Assembly: GCA_907165275.2 (NCBI GenBank)
Contig: OU015662.1
Coordinates: 5,897,501-5,961,500 of the forward strand
Reading direction: 5' to 3'
DNA from: Zygaena filipendulae
Lineage: Eukaryota > Arthropoda > Insecta > Lepidoptera > Zygaenidae
Length of the DNA: 64,000 nucleotides
Shown here: piece by piece, positions 12,001-23,280 of the stretch
Position numbering within the stretch: position 1 is the stretch's first letter
How the letters are laid out: each line of letters opens with the position of its first letter
Translations under genes and position numbers: made by a program
Notes under the pieces: model-generated
Database searches by the model: none
What the model saw: the letters and a program-made list of their open reading frames with translations, nothing else
Told to the model about the DNA's origin: nothing

Positions 12001-12812
12001 GGTATAGGTACATATGAATGCAGCAAGCAAGCAAAGCAGTATTAACATTACGACAATAAACGAAAACTCAACGAAAAGTTATTTTGAATTATATAAATAT
12101 ATATTATTACCTATATATAAAGCAGTTTTCAACATTTTTTTACGCTATAAAATTCATGTGTCCGGCATACTGTTCCCTAATTGAGATGATAGCAGTTTGT
12201 ACTTCGAAGTGAAAAATATGTTTCGGTAAATTTTATTTTTGTAAAACAATTCGAGAACGAATAATCTTTTAAACAAATACAATAAGTCTTGGGTTGAGGT
12301 GACGCTAACGCACAGCGGGGAGCCTCTCTCATTCAATCATACAATAGATCGACATATTCTTCTATTTTACGATTGTTTTATTTGTCGCCTTAAACACGCT
12401 TTATAATGTGTGAATACAGAACATTTTTTCGCAGATTCTATTCATCAAAGAGAAATTTAGACGCATATTTCTTGTTTATATTTGTCTGTATTTATTTTCG
12501 TTTCTTATCGGGTTCGGCAATATATGTATGTTGCGAATTGGAGGATTGGACCATTTGCGAATTGGACGAAATGCGCCTGAACGACTTGATGATTGTAAAT
12601 TAATAGTAAAAAAATCGTATTAGCCGCTGAACCATTTTACACACAATCATTACTTTATATGACATCATTAGTTTGCTTTGAAAGGATTGTATTGCGTGGT
12701 ATTTCTTTGATAACTGTTCCAAAAAAGTTTTCCTATACAAAATGTAAATATGTATATAACGGTATAAAAATAACTTAAAATAGGTATACAGGGGTAAGAA
12801 GTGTAATAAATA
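9001..12812. other. Intergenic, no gene supported
   Basis: AT-rich with scattered GC-richer scraps (9800-9845, 10195-10230, 11620-11665). Short open frames at 9710-9901 and 12406-12603 lack splice or domain support. No RNA gene was seen. Confidence 0.4.
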
Positions 12813-12861
12813 ATTGATGAGTGTGGTGTAGGTATTACGTAGGTACACCACACTCATCAAT
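12813..12861. repeat. Perfect 18-bp inverted repeat, 13-nt loop
   Basis: The left arm ATTGATGAGTGTGGTGTA (12813-12830) is exactly complementary to 12844-12861. It abuts a tRNA-SINE relic, so it may be the remains of a foldback or an insertion-associated inversion. Confidence 0.85.
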
Positions 12862-12874
12862 ATTTTACCGTGAC

Positions 12875-12950
12875 GCGTGTATCAAACCCGCAACGCCTGG
12901 CGTAGCAGTCAATTTAGTTAAGCACTAAACCAAAGGTGTCAATATTTTAA
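12875..12950 (-). repeat. tRNA-derived SINE head (minus)
   Basis: Read on the minus strand it shows TTTGGTTTAGTGCTTAACT (A-box side) and GCGGGTTTGATAC (B box). The same order is seen at 60688-60756 on the plus strand, so this is a family member and not a functional tRNA gene. Confidence 0.55.
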
Positions 12951-13569
12951 AAGAAGTTTTCGGGTAAAGTTGAAAATAGTTGAAAAGAGTGCAAGTCGCA
13001 CTTTGTTTATCCGTAGGGCAGCCGACTAATTTCAATTTACCTTATATGTAGAGACGCAAATTTCAAGAAGTACCGTAGACCGTTAATTTGCTGGATTTCT
13101 ATAAATGGTGTTTTGAGAATATATTTTGTTTTACGTCATTGTCGTTCGGTGATATAGTCATTCGCACTAAACAAATACCTAGTTCAAAATTCAAAGTCCA
13201 TGTAAGGTAATGTAATTCTAGCTAGTTCCAATGCTAGTTGGTCGGAGACGCTTCTCACAAAGTACGGGAATGGGAATGACGTACCTAAAGATTATAAGTT
13301 ATGAGAATCATTTATTAGTAGTTCTTTCTAAAATATTTATGAGTTATTTACGAAGCAAAATTGTTAACGTCATAATATTATGATACATTGTGACCCCCTT
13401 ACCTAAATATGCAGAATGTTAATAGTAATTGGTGCCAATGGAAAATTTAAGGACACAAAGGACTCAAATTACTGTTAGGATTAACAACTGCACGGGATAT
13501 TTGATTCGGATGTCATCTTCGTCGTTAAATTATTTTTATTATACCGTATTACGATAGCTAAAAGTCGTG
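12951..13569. other. Intergenic, no gene seen
   Basis: AT-rich, without any splice-flanked frame or recognisable element. Confidence 0.4.
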
Positions 13570-13795
13570 TCAATCTATACTAATATTATAAAGAGGAAAG
13601 ATTTGATTTTTTGGTAGTTTGTTGTTTTGGTTGTTTGTTACGATTGAACTCAAAAACTACTGGAACGATTTCAAAAATTCTTTCACCATTAGAATGTTAC
13701 ATTATCCCCGAGTAAAATAGGCTATATTGATATCCGGAATTCCCGCGGGAACACCACAATTACCGCGGGTGAAACTGCGCGGAACAGCTATTCTT
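13570..13795 (-). repeat. Dispersed CCGCGG-core repeat, copy next to mariner
   Basis: Minus-oriented copy from 'atactaatattataaagag' to 'ccgcgggtgaaactgcgcgg', ending 'aacagctatt'. The mariner lies about 45 bp farther on. Confidence 0.8.
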
Positions 13796-13841
13796 AAAAG
13801 AAATCATCCACATAAAGTTTTGGGACGGAGCTCATATTATA

Positions 13842-13868
13842 CGTGGGGCGCACTATAAGTTTCCGGAA
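13842..13868. repeat. Mariner left terminal inverted repeat
   Basis: It starts CGTGGGGCGCACTATAAGTT directly after the TA dinucleotide and pairs with 15106-15132, with mismatches at positions 2, 4 and 14. Confidence 0.9.
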
Positions 13869-13906
13869 TGAATATGAAAAAATACTATTAAAGGTACAAA
13901 ATAAAT

Positions 13907-14959
13907 TTATTGTTTTTCAAAATAATCTCCCTTGGCGTCTATGCACTTTTTCATTCGATGAAACCAGTTTTGAAAACTTTTGTGCCACTCCTCTGTGGTG
14001 ACCTCTGAAACGTGTTTTTCATACTCCTCGACAGCCTCTTCTGGTGATGAAAATCGTTGACCGCGTAATTGGTTCTTAATTTTTGGGAACAGAAAAAAGT
14101 CACAAGGTGCCAGGTCGGGACTGTATGCAGGATGACTCATGAGTTCTACATTTTTCGCCTTCAAAAAGTCGTTTGTCTGTCTGGCCGTGTGAGAACTAGC
14201 ATTGTCATGGTGCAGGATGATACGGCGTTTACGGTTATTTTTACGGAGTTCGTCAATAACTTCCGGCAAACAAATGGTCGTGTACCAGTCACTATTCACT
14301 GTACGACGATTCTCTAAAGCAACAGTAGCCACGTGTCCAGTTTTATTAAAAAAAGAAGCAATCATCCGCTTAGATGCACTTTTCACGCGCGCCACTTTGG
14401 TTGGTTTCGGCTCATCTTGAAAGACCCATACGCTCGATTGCTGCTTTGTTTTGGGATCGTAGCAATAAATCCATGTTTCGTCACCTGTTACTATGTCCCA
14501 CACCAAATTTGACGCACCTTCGTTGAATCTGGTAAGCATGGCACTGCACCAAGTGACGCGGTCCGTTTTTTGAGCCTCGGTCAAGTTGTGTGGGATCCAC
14601 CGCGAGCACAGCTTTCTCACACCCAAATGTTTGTGTAGGATTAATTGTATTTGACTCATGCCTATTTCTAAGGATGCGCGAATTTCATGGTAGGTCACAT
14701 GCCTGTCTGTTTCAATCATACGGCGCACAGCATCGATGTTTTTGTTGGTCACAGCGGTGGACGGCCGACCATCGCGAGATTCGTCACTGAGATTGATACG
14801 ACCACGCTTGAATTCTGCAAACCAGCTATAAACAGTTGTCTTGCATGGTGCTTCATTGCCAAAAGCTGTTTCAAGCCAAGCGATGCTCTGTTGAGCTGTC
14901 AAATTACACTTAAAATCGTAGAAAATCATACTACGAAAATTTTCCCGAGTTAAATCCAT
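13907..14959 (-). CDS. Mariner transposase, full length
   Basis: A 350-residue transposase that would cut the element out and paste it into TA sites. I chose the ATG at 14957-14959 (MDLTRENFRSMIFYDFKCNL) because this gives the usual mariner length of about 345-350; the frame is open for 29 more codons upstream, without family resemblance. The N-terminal third has the paired helix-turn-helix layout (AFG...TTVYSWFAEFKRG..., DGRPST linker), then WIPHNL. The catalytic triad is complete: Asp in GDETW, Asp in HHDNASSH, and Asp in YSPDLAPCDFF exactly 34 residues later (D,D34D). It ends GDYFEKQ, typical of the family. There is no frameshift or internal stop, so the copy may be active or recently so. 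Expression would need a host promoter or the 5' TIR promoter. Confidence 0.95.
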   Translation of the reverse strand: MDLTRENFRSMIFYDFKCNLTAQQSIAWLETAFGNEAPCKTTVYSWFAEFKRGRINLSDESRDGRPSTAVTNKNIDAVRRMIETDRHVTYHEIRASLEIGMSQIQLILHKHLGVRKLCSRWIPHNLTEAQKTDRVTWCSAMLTRFNEGASNLVWDIVTGDETWIYCYDPKTKQQSSVWVFQDEPKPTKVARVKSASKRMIASFFNKTGHVATVALENRRTVNSDWYTTICLPEVIDELRKNNRKRRIILHHDNASSHTARQTNDFLKAKNVELMSHPAYSPDLAPCDFFLFPKIKNQLRGQRFSSPEEAVEEYEKHVSEVTTEEWHKSFQNWFHRMKKCIDAKGDYFEKQ

Positions 14960-15105
14960 GTTGATGCAGATACACAATTTTTTAAATGGCGCCACAAGGT
15001 AAAAACAAAAGACAGTCAGATGAAACAAACTGCATTCTACAGCCAAAGAGTTCTATTTTCAAATGTTGCAATACATTTTTAAATATTGTTTATGTAAGTG
15101 GCCAG

Positions 15106-15132
15106 TTCCGGAAACTTACAGTGCGCCCTATG
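15106..15132. repeat. Mariner right terminal inverted repeat
   Basis: TTCCGGAAACTTACAGTGCG... up to CCCTATG, followed by TA. It is the complement of the left end with three differences. Confidence 0.9.
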
Positions 15133-15194
15133 TATTACGGCGCAATCTCCTTTTGCATACTACACGTTGTTAGGAGTACAGAGAAGGACATAGG

Positions 15195-15260
15195 GTAATT
15201 TTTGCTCCGGAATTCCAGCGGGAACTTCGAATTTCCCGCACCAAGGGGAACAGCTATTTC
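15195..15260 (-). repeat. Fragment of CCGCGG-core repeat
   Basis: 'ccggaattccagcgggaact' and 'caaggggaacagcta' match the 5' part of the repeat on the minus strand. A more degenerate scrap lies at 15450-15500. Confidence 0.6.
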
Positions 15261-18149
15261 TGGAAGCTCTATCTCTAAAGAAGTTTTCAATTCAAAAATA
15301 AAATATGAAACTGAATCAAGTTACTGATTTCTATTTGTGCGTCTGTTTGTAGGTAATCTTGTAACATCTCAATGACTTGATCGATTGAGATTAACTATAT
15401 TCACATGATATTTTTCAGTGGAGTCGATAGTTCATAGTTTTCCAAGTTTCCAAAAGGATTCCCGTGGGGATCCCGAAACACACGCAATTGAAACAACGGT
15501 AAAGGCTGGTTTAATAAATGTAGGTATAGGTATTTATAATATCCACATACAAAGATAAAATCGACCGTCCAGACTGCTCGGCGACGCGACGTTGAGGAAA
15601 AAATATCTTATCAATGTAATTCTACTTAATTCGTAATGTATATATTTATTAGTTTATTTATATACTGCTATAATAGTGCTATTATTCGTATTTATCAGCA
15701 GGAAGTGCCAGGTAAGCAGCAGGTGGGTAGGCAAAGAAATGTATGATGTGGATTCGTAGGAATTGTGCCTCGATGTAATGTTTCGTCCGGTTTAATTGGC
15801 GATATAGATGTCATTAACAATGCGACAACAAATTGATGGTGGCAACACAAAGTTTAAAGGACTTTGTAGATTAGGGAACGTATACTACGTGACCCGGTGA
15901 CCGCCCATGGTATATGCCAAGACCGCCGCCCTCCCCTCTAGTTTCCACGTAGCAGTTCATAAATATGACCATGGCCTACCAGTGGTATTTTGTAGATCCA
16001 CTCCCCTTCCCCCCTCCCCAACCTCCCTAACGCGTTACGTAGTATGGGTACTTTACCTTACTCCCTTTTCGCCCTAGCATTATAAAAATATATACTTAAG
16101 TTCATCTCATCATTTTACAAACTTTAAACTTTAATCATATATGTGGGGTGCCCATAAAAGATGTGTACTAGGAAATACCATTCTAGGTTAGGTTAGGTTT
16201 GTACTGCTGACGTAGTCGCACGAGCCGAGCGAGCGTAGCAAGCGTGCCGCGGCAGCGGCCGGCAATGCGCAAAGACAAATGATGACAACTACAATGATGA
16301 TTTACCATTTGATTTGGCATCAGGTAAAAAAAGTCAAAAAAATGCCTACATGAATTTGAAAAGTTTTAGCCACCTCGTGATAAGCAACCCTGCATTGCCT
16401 GTGCAGCATACTTCTCTACTACCTCTCTACGTATTTAACATAAATAGAGAGACCAAATCTTCATACGCTTTATTAGTAAAAAATATAATATGTGTATTAA
16501 TTCAGTATTTAATCTATACGTGTAGCAAATTTCATCGAAATCCGTTCAGTCATTTATGCGTGATTAAATAGGAAATACATGTTTACAACAAAAACATAAT
16601 TAAAAACGTATTGGGAATTAATCAAGCCAATGTAGAGTCCAAATAAAAATACATGATCACCTACATACCCAATTTAGTACTTTTTGTCTGTAGTATACTA
16701 GTGTCCTTTAATGAATTTAGAGGTTCTCTATAATGTGAAAAACAAACAAAAAAATTGCGGTTTCTTAATCTGGTCACTATATTATTATTGTCGACGGATT
16801 AAGTCATAAAAAATAAAAAAGGTAGCTTGAAGAAGCAACAATAAATGTAAAGTGGACATTTGTAAGACTTTGTTTACAGCTCATTATTACTATATCTCTA
16901 TAACAAAAGCTAAACTTACTGTAACGGTATAGTCTTATTGCTTTGTTCTTATAGTTTTACTTTGTTTATGGATTATCATTTTATTATATTACCTACTGCA
17001 GTCACCAAGGATGGTCAATTATATTGATTATGCTAAACCCTCTTTATTCAGTGCAATTGTTTACTGAGTTAATCTCCAGGCTGGCCCATTTCAATGAGAA
17101 ATTCATTGTTCATATTTAATTTTATTATTGATTTGTGGTGAAGTCTGTCTTTCTAAATGGGAGTTTTTTTCTGTAAGTAACGCCATTTTTTGTGTTGCTG
17201 GCGCCGGCTCAAGATTTTTGTTGGATCTATGGTATAACTTTGGTACGCATCGATCAAAGTTATTATTTAAAATCTCAACTCAATCTAGTTTTCACCCATG
17301 GTCACACACGGGACTATTGTTTCGGTATTCCCATATAAACTCTTTGTACCTGAATGAAAATTATCTTGTGCCAGTCCCGAACGTATTCCCAAATTTTAAG
17401 CCCTTTAATGCATGATTGAAGAAAGTATTGATTTAAAGTACTCATAATCCTATTTAGATTTTCACCGAATTCCGATAGTTATAAATATAAATCCAAATAT
17501 AAATTAGTAGGTATTCATACTATTATGATGATACAATAGTATTATGTAATAGGTCTATATAATGCGCACGCGTTCTCTACGGTTATTGATTAATCCGGTT
17601 TTTTTTTTATTCATAAACAAATCGTACGTATGAGTCGTCCACGCTGCGGATCTGAGAATTTGACGTCTTGTGCTAAAGAACTATTCAATGAAGTGCGAAC
17701 AAACAAATAGAAATACGTACTTCTTGAATAATTCATTAAATTATGGAGATTTCCTACCAAATATAGCGGCAATTGTGCAAAAAACAAATGTTTGGACATT
17801 ATTAAGCAGCGCCATCTGGTATTAATCTAAGCAGAGCTTGTAATATAGGCGCCAGACAAGTGATACTTACGATATATATTACCAGACTCAGAGTAGGTAA
17901 ACACAAATGTTCACCACACTGATTCGGGGATAAAACCTGCGACACCTGACTTATCTACCTACTGGACAGATTTATACGTAAACAAATGGTGCTGTTAATA
18001 ATGTTATAATGCGAACTATCTCATTTTGATAGGAGTTTAAAATTAATAAACCGTTGCTCCTAAATACTAAATCATGTTCTTTTGTTAGGTACATAATATT
18101 TTATAACTGTGATGTTTTTAAAATAAGCTAATACTGGTAGAACTTAATT
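15261..18149. other. Intergenic; scattered relics, no gene
   Basis: Noted inside: a polypyrimidine stretch near 16000-16030, a GC-rich patch at 16205-16270 preceded by GGTTAGGTTAGGTT, a partial CTCF-like word (GCGCCATCTGGTA, about 17808-17820), and a tRNA-SINE relic on the minus strand at 17905-17975. The frames at 16314-16571 and 17128-17415 have no ATG and no splice context. Confidence 0.4.
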
Positions 18150-18240
18150 TGTATAGGACGAAAAATACAATGCAATGCCGCAAGGCATTAAGTTCGCCAT
18201 TTGTACTTACTGTGCAATAAAGAATAATTAAATAAATAAA
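18150..18240 (+). repeat. Retroposon 3' tail
   Basis: 'aatgccgcaaggcattaagt', 'cgccatttgtacttac' and 'gtgcaataaag' run into (AAAT)n. This is the type of 3' end common to lepidopteran non-LTR retroposons, recalled from general knowledge and not searched. Confidence 0.55.
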
Positions 18241-18480
18241 TGCTGGAAATTGATATTTTTGTACAATATATACTAAGCGATACTGGAAATAAGATCTTAT
18301 TAACTCTCAGTATCTTACTCATAATACACAGGCATATGCTATAAGTATTTGTATATTATGCTAATAATGCAATATTGAAAAAAAATCAAGCGTCATTGTA
18401 ATTTCCCATGAGTTGTTACACGAACATTTCCACGCGGTAAGATTTTGAAACAGCGGAACTTTTATTAACGTCTCAATGTA

Positions 18481-18660
18481 AACTTTCCTACCCCCGAGTG
18501 GCGCGACCCCTATTTTATGTGGCTAAAGGCGGTAACAGAGCGGAGGGCGGAGCTCGACGCACCACGCTGCCATTGGCTGTAGGCGACGGCAGCACGTGCT
18601 CAGCCCCACATATATTTAAAACGCAACCAGTGCTTCATACATTTAGTCGTTCATCCGACA
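18481..18660 (+). promoter_or_regulatory. Likely core promoter of the cytokine-like gene
   Basis: GC-rich in contrast to its surroundings. It holds an inverted CCAAT box (CCATTGGC, about 18570), a palindromic E-box AGCACGTGCT (18591-18600), and a TATA-like TATATTTAAA (18611-18620). About 30-35 nt further on is an initiator-like ATTTAGTCGTTC (about 18641-18652). The first plausible exon follows at once. Promoter use is inferred from layout only. Confidence 0.5.
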
Positions 18661-18689
18661 CGAAGCGTGTGACATCACGGATTTTGAGC

Positions 18690-18731
18690 ATGATAATTGC
18701 GCTCACATACTGTTATGGATATACACATTAA
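18690..18731 (+). other. Upstream ORF overlapping a possible start
   Basis: The first ATG after the putative initiator opens a 13-codon frame (MIIALTYCYGYTH) that overlaps the ATG at 18715 in another frame and ends 55 nt before the ATG at 18787. If transcribed, it would lower initiation at 18715 and allow reinitiation at 18787. Confidence 0.4.
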
Positions 18732-18973
18732 CATACCGGCGTGTGCCTTATTAAGAAATATCGGAACTGTGATATATAGATTAAAAATGGAATTCACCTG
18801 CATCGATTGCCAACCGGAAGCTATCCCATCCAGAATGTACCCTATGGGTCTACATGAAGATAAAACGACAGGTTGTGACTGTTATAGGACTAGATCGTAT
18901 AGGCGTTACAGTGACTGTGATAGTGAAAGAAAAACAAGAAGTCGACCGTTTTCACATGCAGCAGTTAGAAGCA
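18715..18973 (+). CDS. Proposed exon 1: basic, Cys-rich N-terminal segment
   Basis: Open from the ATG at 18715 (MDIHINIPACALLRNIG...) or, in better context (AAAAATGG), from 18787 (MEFTCIDCQPEAIPS...). It ends at AGCA|gtaagt, a strong donor, after codon position 1. This matches the acceptor of the next exon, and the join gives Lys. The segment is rich in Cys (CIDC, CDC, SDC) and Arg (RTRSYRR, ERKTRSR), so with the hydrophobic stretch that follows it would make an inside-positive, type II topology. A weaker donor of the same phase exists at 18871 (ACAG|gttgtg). Without splicing the frame stays open to 19098. Another, more distant first exon giving a plain signal peptide cannot be excluded. Confidence 0.45.
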
Positions 18974-21564
18974 GTAAGTGGGACATTAATTGTACATTTA
19001 ATTACAAAAGTCTGAAATTGGAAATGATAGAAGTGACACTGCATCTTATTTTTAGATGCATTTGGGAACTCTCTGATTTATTAAAATCATCCCGTTAAAA
19101 ACGGCAAATCAAGATGTAGAAATGTATTAGTTCAGATCAACTAGTAATTATTATCAAACCATAACAAATTAGTTTTTCATATTTGTGTTAAGCTTTTTTC
19201 CTAAAACTTTTCTTTTTGCAATATTAGTGAGTCAAATTGCCTGTTTTTTCCGAATCGAAACCAGAGTTATTACATTAACAATGTATGAAAAATGATTTCA
19301 AACTGAAACACAAGAAAAATATTCGAACTCACTGAAAAAAGTTTTAGTTCGGTGCATTTGAAAAAAGTTTCAGCTAAGTTACCAATGCAATTCGAAGCAA
19401 CCCTCATGAATAAACTTTGACATGAGTAAGAAACTAATCGCAAATGTCATTTGGCGAATTATTTAATGTTAAAAACAAGTTTTAATGAAATAATGCAAAT
19501 ATAACGTAATACCTACATATTTATGTATCCATTCATTTGCATAAAAATAACAAAAATTTATAAAACTAAATTGAAATCTCACCAAAGTTATTTTATTATC
19601 ATTCGATTAATTAATCGTTATCCTCTTCTTCTATTTCTTATAACAAATTAGTTTCACTGGTGGATCAAAATAATGCGAGCACGGATAATGCCTCGACATC
19701 CGGTCTCTTGACAATCAACAGTTGGCATCCTAGATGTACCTACCTAATAGGCCGCGAATCCGTTTCTGTGCTTACAATTTAATTACGTGCAAAAACTAGC
19801 CCGCTCTCGCCTCCACAATGTTAAACACGGAGATCAGAACCATCTAACTAGGATTAAAGTGTAATTAAACTAATGTACTGTTACCGGCCTGACATATCTC
19901 ACTAAATGTTTCTATCCTTTAACAGTCTTATAGTTATGTCGGTCCGGACTCCGGGCCGACTTGTCTAGCGATAGTTTCGTAATTAGGTGTAGGTATATCA
20001 AAGTCTTCAGCTCTATATAGAGACGAGAAATGATTTAAGTGTAGTTTGAGAAAAAATCAAATAAAAGTAGTTTAACGAATAGGAACGTGTTCCGCAAGGC
20101 TAGAATGCTATGACAGACTGCTCTCTTTTTAATTTATTGCTGTAATATTAAATAACATACCTAGTTTGTCTTTATCTTATTATGCATATTTTAACCGTAA
20201 TTCGTGAACTATTTAAATTTTAATTTATAGACTCTTTTTTAGTTTTTATTCCTTAAATAAGTTATTATCTGTTTAGTCATATTATTTTTTGTTTTGACAT
20301 TGCTCGGAGATATCTCTATCGTAACTTGATTAATTTGAATCTATTAACGTGATTTGTATCAATTAGAAATTCAACTTATTATAATTTTTTGCTTCTATAC
20401 TGAAACCACGATACAATCAATTAAACTACAATTATAAATAGCAATAAACCTAAACATGATCTAAAAAATTAGGCCAAAATAATAATATGTACTAAAAAAC
20501 ACGTGATTTATTATAAATACTAAGTATTAAAAAGATAGATTGATTTAAGGATTTAAGTCACCATCGTCAAATTGAGTAACGACAATAAGCGAACTAGAAA
20601 TGCGTTAGGTTCTTTATCACAATACGTAAGTTTATAGATAGAGTTAATATCTATATTATTTATAAAAATAAATTAAGGAGTGATAGTGTCATTTTAAAGT
20701 TCGTTCAAAATTGAAGCATCTAACTAATCGATGTGTGAGTGGAAAAGCGTGAAATTACCTTCAGTGACACGCACACAAGGGCATAACATAAATAGCTTTA
20801 CGACATACTTGACTTTTTTTGCCTAACTTGAAATGACTTCACATTGCTTGCATCCACTGTCATTTTATGCCTATTAATTTCTATGGCTATTCATACTATG
20901 TGAATTTATTCCACATTAGTAAAGGAGAAAGAATTTTTATTATGCAAATAAAGATATATCAGATGTGTCACGCTTTGTTTAGTTGTTATACTGACTTCAT
21001 GCAACTGTTAAAACTCGTAGTTTTAACAAAGTAAATATTTTACCAATAAGATTTTTTTTAATCTATAATTGTTATCTATATATTTTTTGTAACATATTTT
21101 TTCCTTAAAACCGTTGTCTATTGAGGAGACATAATCTCACAGAATTACCCAAGATCCGATCAGATCTTGAGTTTTCAATTTTTTATAAGAGAAACTCGTC
21201 TTTTTTTTACTAAAACAAAAACATCGAAATTAGCTCATTTTGAATAATGTTTACTGTCCTATTTTCCATTCGCGATTGCAGCGTTATAAAGCTACTTGTA
21301 AATACACTTTGTAAGAGATGTTTCCGTCCCAAATCTCCAATCTTACAGGAGTCATCATTGCTATATTATTGGGCAAAAGAATATTTAAACAGTACCTAAT
21401 GCATCCTTATTCACGATTTCGTTTAGGATTATTGCCGGTTTACATTATAAAAAAGAATTGACATTGGTTTCAATCAACAGGTGACCACACCATTCACTCT
21501 ATAAATATACCTATAATATTCAATTAAGACCGAATTAAAATTATACAATAAGGCACAAAATACA

Positions 21565-21665
21565 GCTGGCGCACGAAACGCGGCGCTAAGGCTGCTGCGC
21601 ACAAGATCGAAAGGCGTGCGGTGCCTGCGCATGTACCGCGCGCTGATTACCCTAGGTACTTTATA
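21565..21665. other. GC-rich island of uncertain nature
   Basis: Roughly 60 percent GC or more in an AT-rich intron, bounded by AATACAG at the left and CCTAG|gtactt at the right. Two plus-strand frames and one minus-strand frame are open through it, which makes coding possible but does not point to one frame. It could be an alternative exon, a repeat remnant or an enhancer. Confidence 0.25.
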
Positions 21666-22260
21666 GCGTGAATTATGTAATTTTTTGTGATTCTTAAAAC
21701 CTCAATTTACTAACTGCATAGATTAATCGCAACAGTAAAAATAATATTGAGGTAACGCTACAAACAAATACCTACAATGAGAAAGAGGAGTGTCTCGTCT
21801 CATGCGCAAAAAAGGTAGGTAGGTACACGTGGAGATCGGCGCCTCGGACGCTTATTATATTTTGTCACACATGATTTCTATACAATTTAACAGAGCGCCC
21901 GGAACGCGACCTACGAACGCCAAATGCGCTTCGTGCCTAAAATTATCACTCAATAAAGCGCATAATTATTTTTTTTATATAGAACCAGCTTTTACGGACG
22001 TATCGCTTGCTAGGCGCTACCGTCAAAAAAATGCCGTTTCTAGTTTAATCTTCCATCATATTATACAAGTTTGTTACGTATTGGCAGCAAGCGAGCGAAA
22101 ACGGATAAAAATCAAGATGGAATATTACAATACATTTTAATTTTTAACCGCAATTATAATATACTCGTATCATCATCAAAAACTCAGCATCGAGTGAATC
22201 GAACGAATGCATAATGTGGACATTGTAGATTTATATTTACACATTTAAATATATTTAAAA

Positions 22261-23280
22261 TCTACATAATGGTTCCCGAATACAGGCGCCAGCCCCGTAT
22301 CGATGACGGTGCGAACTTTTCTTGGTTTTCGAGCCAAAATTCTAGTTAGCGGGCAAGCGGTTTCTTTTTAAAAAGGTTAACAAGGTGTTCTCGTTTGGGT
22401 CATTTTTCATGGCGCGAAGCCTCCTTTTGTACACTGGCGAGCTGTTAAAAAATAAACCAACTCTTTGTTTCTCGGGTAGTCAGACCGACCTCCGCCGCGG
22501 ACCCTACTTTTTTATGTCCCTTATAACCCGTGTATTACGTGTAGGTATCTAAAGTTTTTATGGTCGCCCGGTCAGCTCTTCAATGGGCTAAGGAATTCAA
22601 TCGAGTCTCCTTATTGTTCCCTTTAAATTTATTTTGATACAATTAGATTTTTATTTTGACACAAACAGTATTGTAAGGGGCAACGATTACTGTCGTATTT
22701 ATCGATTTCCCGAACGAGGTAGTTCTCCTTTATATAAGTACTTAAGTACATAGATGTTTTGAGGATGCGATTGAAAAAAAATATAAGATGGTTTTTATTT
22801 CAAAAGTAGGTATTATAAAGATGAATCATTTTGCACCGGACAATCAAAATTTTATTCCCATGGGATCTCTACATATTTTTTAATCTGACCTGTAACTAAC
22901 TTTTTTTTTGTTGAACTTTTGACGGCGCGGTGTTGCGGTTGCTTTTGACCGGCGCACTAATAAAATGTTATGATCGTATGTTTAACGCGTGTTGTGTGTC
23001 GGACCTTCCTTTTGACATGATCGTTATTGCCGGACTACACCTCCGCGGTCTCCTTTTGTGCCACAAACGTAACAATATTATTATTGTGTCAATTAAACGG
23101 GACTATATAACCGGTGTGTTATAGCTATATGAGTGCGAGCTAGTTAGCTCGACCGACTCGGTCGTGATGCATTTTGTGAGCGGTCCATGTTTGAGAGGTG
23201 CGGTCTGTATCGTCATCTCTTTCCATTTAAACGCGGAGGGCGTGTAGTTATCGGGATCTGTTCGGGGGTCTCTAGTTAAA
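22261..23280. promoter_or_regulatory. Candidate intronic enhancer block
   Basis: A kilobase with repeated GC-rich, low-repeat sequence containing SOX-like ATTGTT words, an ACCGGT word (about 23112), and two back-to-back short palindromes (GAGCTA-gt-TAGCTC, then CGACCGA-c-TCGGTCG, 23137-23165). There is no repeat-family resemblance and no convincing ORF. Regulatory function is inferred from composition only. Confidence 0.25.

Larger units (their letters stand above)
13842..15132 (-). mobile_element. Complete mariner element, apparently intact
   Basis: A 1,291 bp element bounded by TA on both sides (13840-13841 and 15133-15134). Its 27-bp terminal inverted repeats share ...GGGCGCACT.TAAGTTTCCG... 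with three mismatches. It holds one uninterrupted transposase on the minus strand. Size, TA target and D,D34D enzyme all fit the mariner family. The subfamily is not assigned. It sits in repeat-rich intergenic DNA, between scraps of the CCGCGG-core repeat. Confidence 0.95.

Noticed and set aside
12406..12603. 65-codon ORF ending ELDEMRLNDLMIVN
   Set aside because: The tail looks protein-like, but most of the frame is Phe/Tyr-rich AT sequence with no splice context.
14202..14420. Plus-strand ORFs across the mariner
   Set aside because: Antisense shadows of the transposase.
14960..15046. 29-codon N-terminal extension of the mariner transposase
   Set aside because: It adds a hydrophobic stretch not seen in the family and makes the protein longer than normal; the Met at 14959 gives the usual length.
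16170..16200. Telomeric TTAGG array
   Set aside because: Only three GGTTA-type units (ggttaggttaggtt) are present; too short to be a telomeric insert.
21829..22140. 103-codon frame in intron 1
   Set aside because: No ATG at its start, no splice sites at its borders, composition follows the GC-rich island and not a reading frame.
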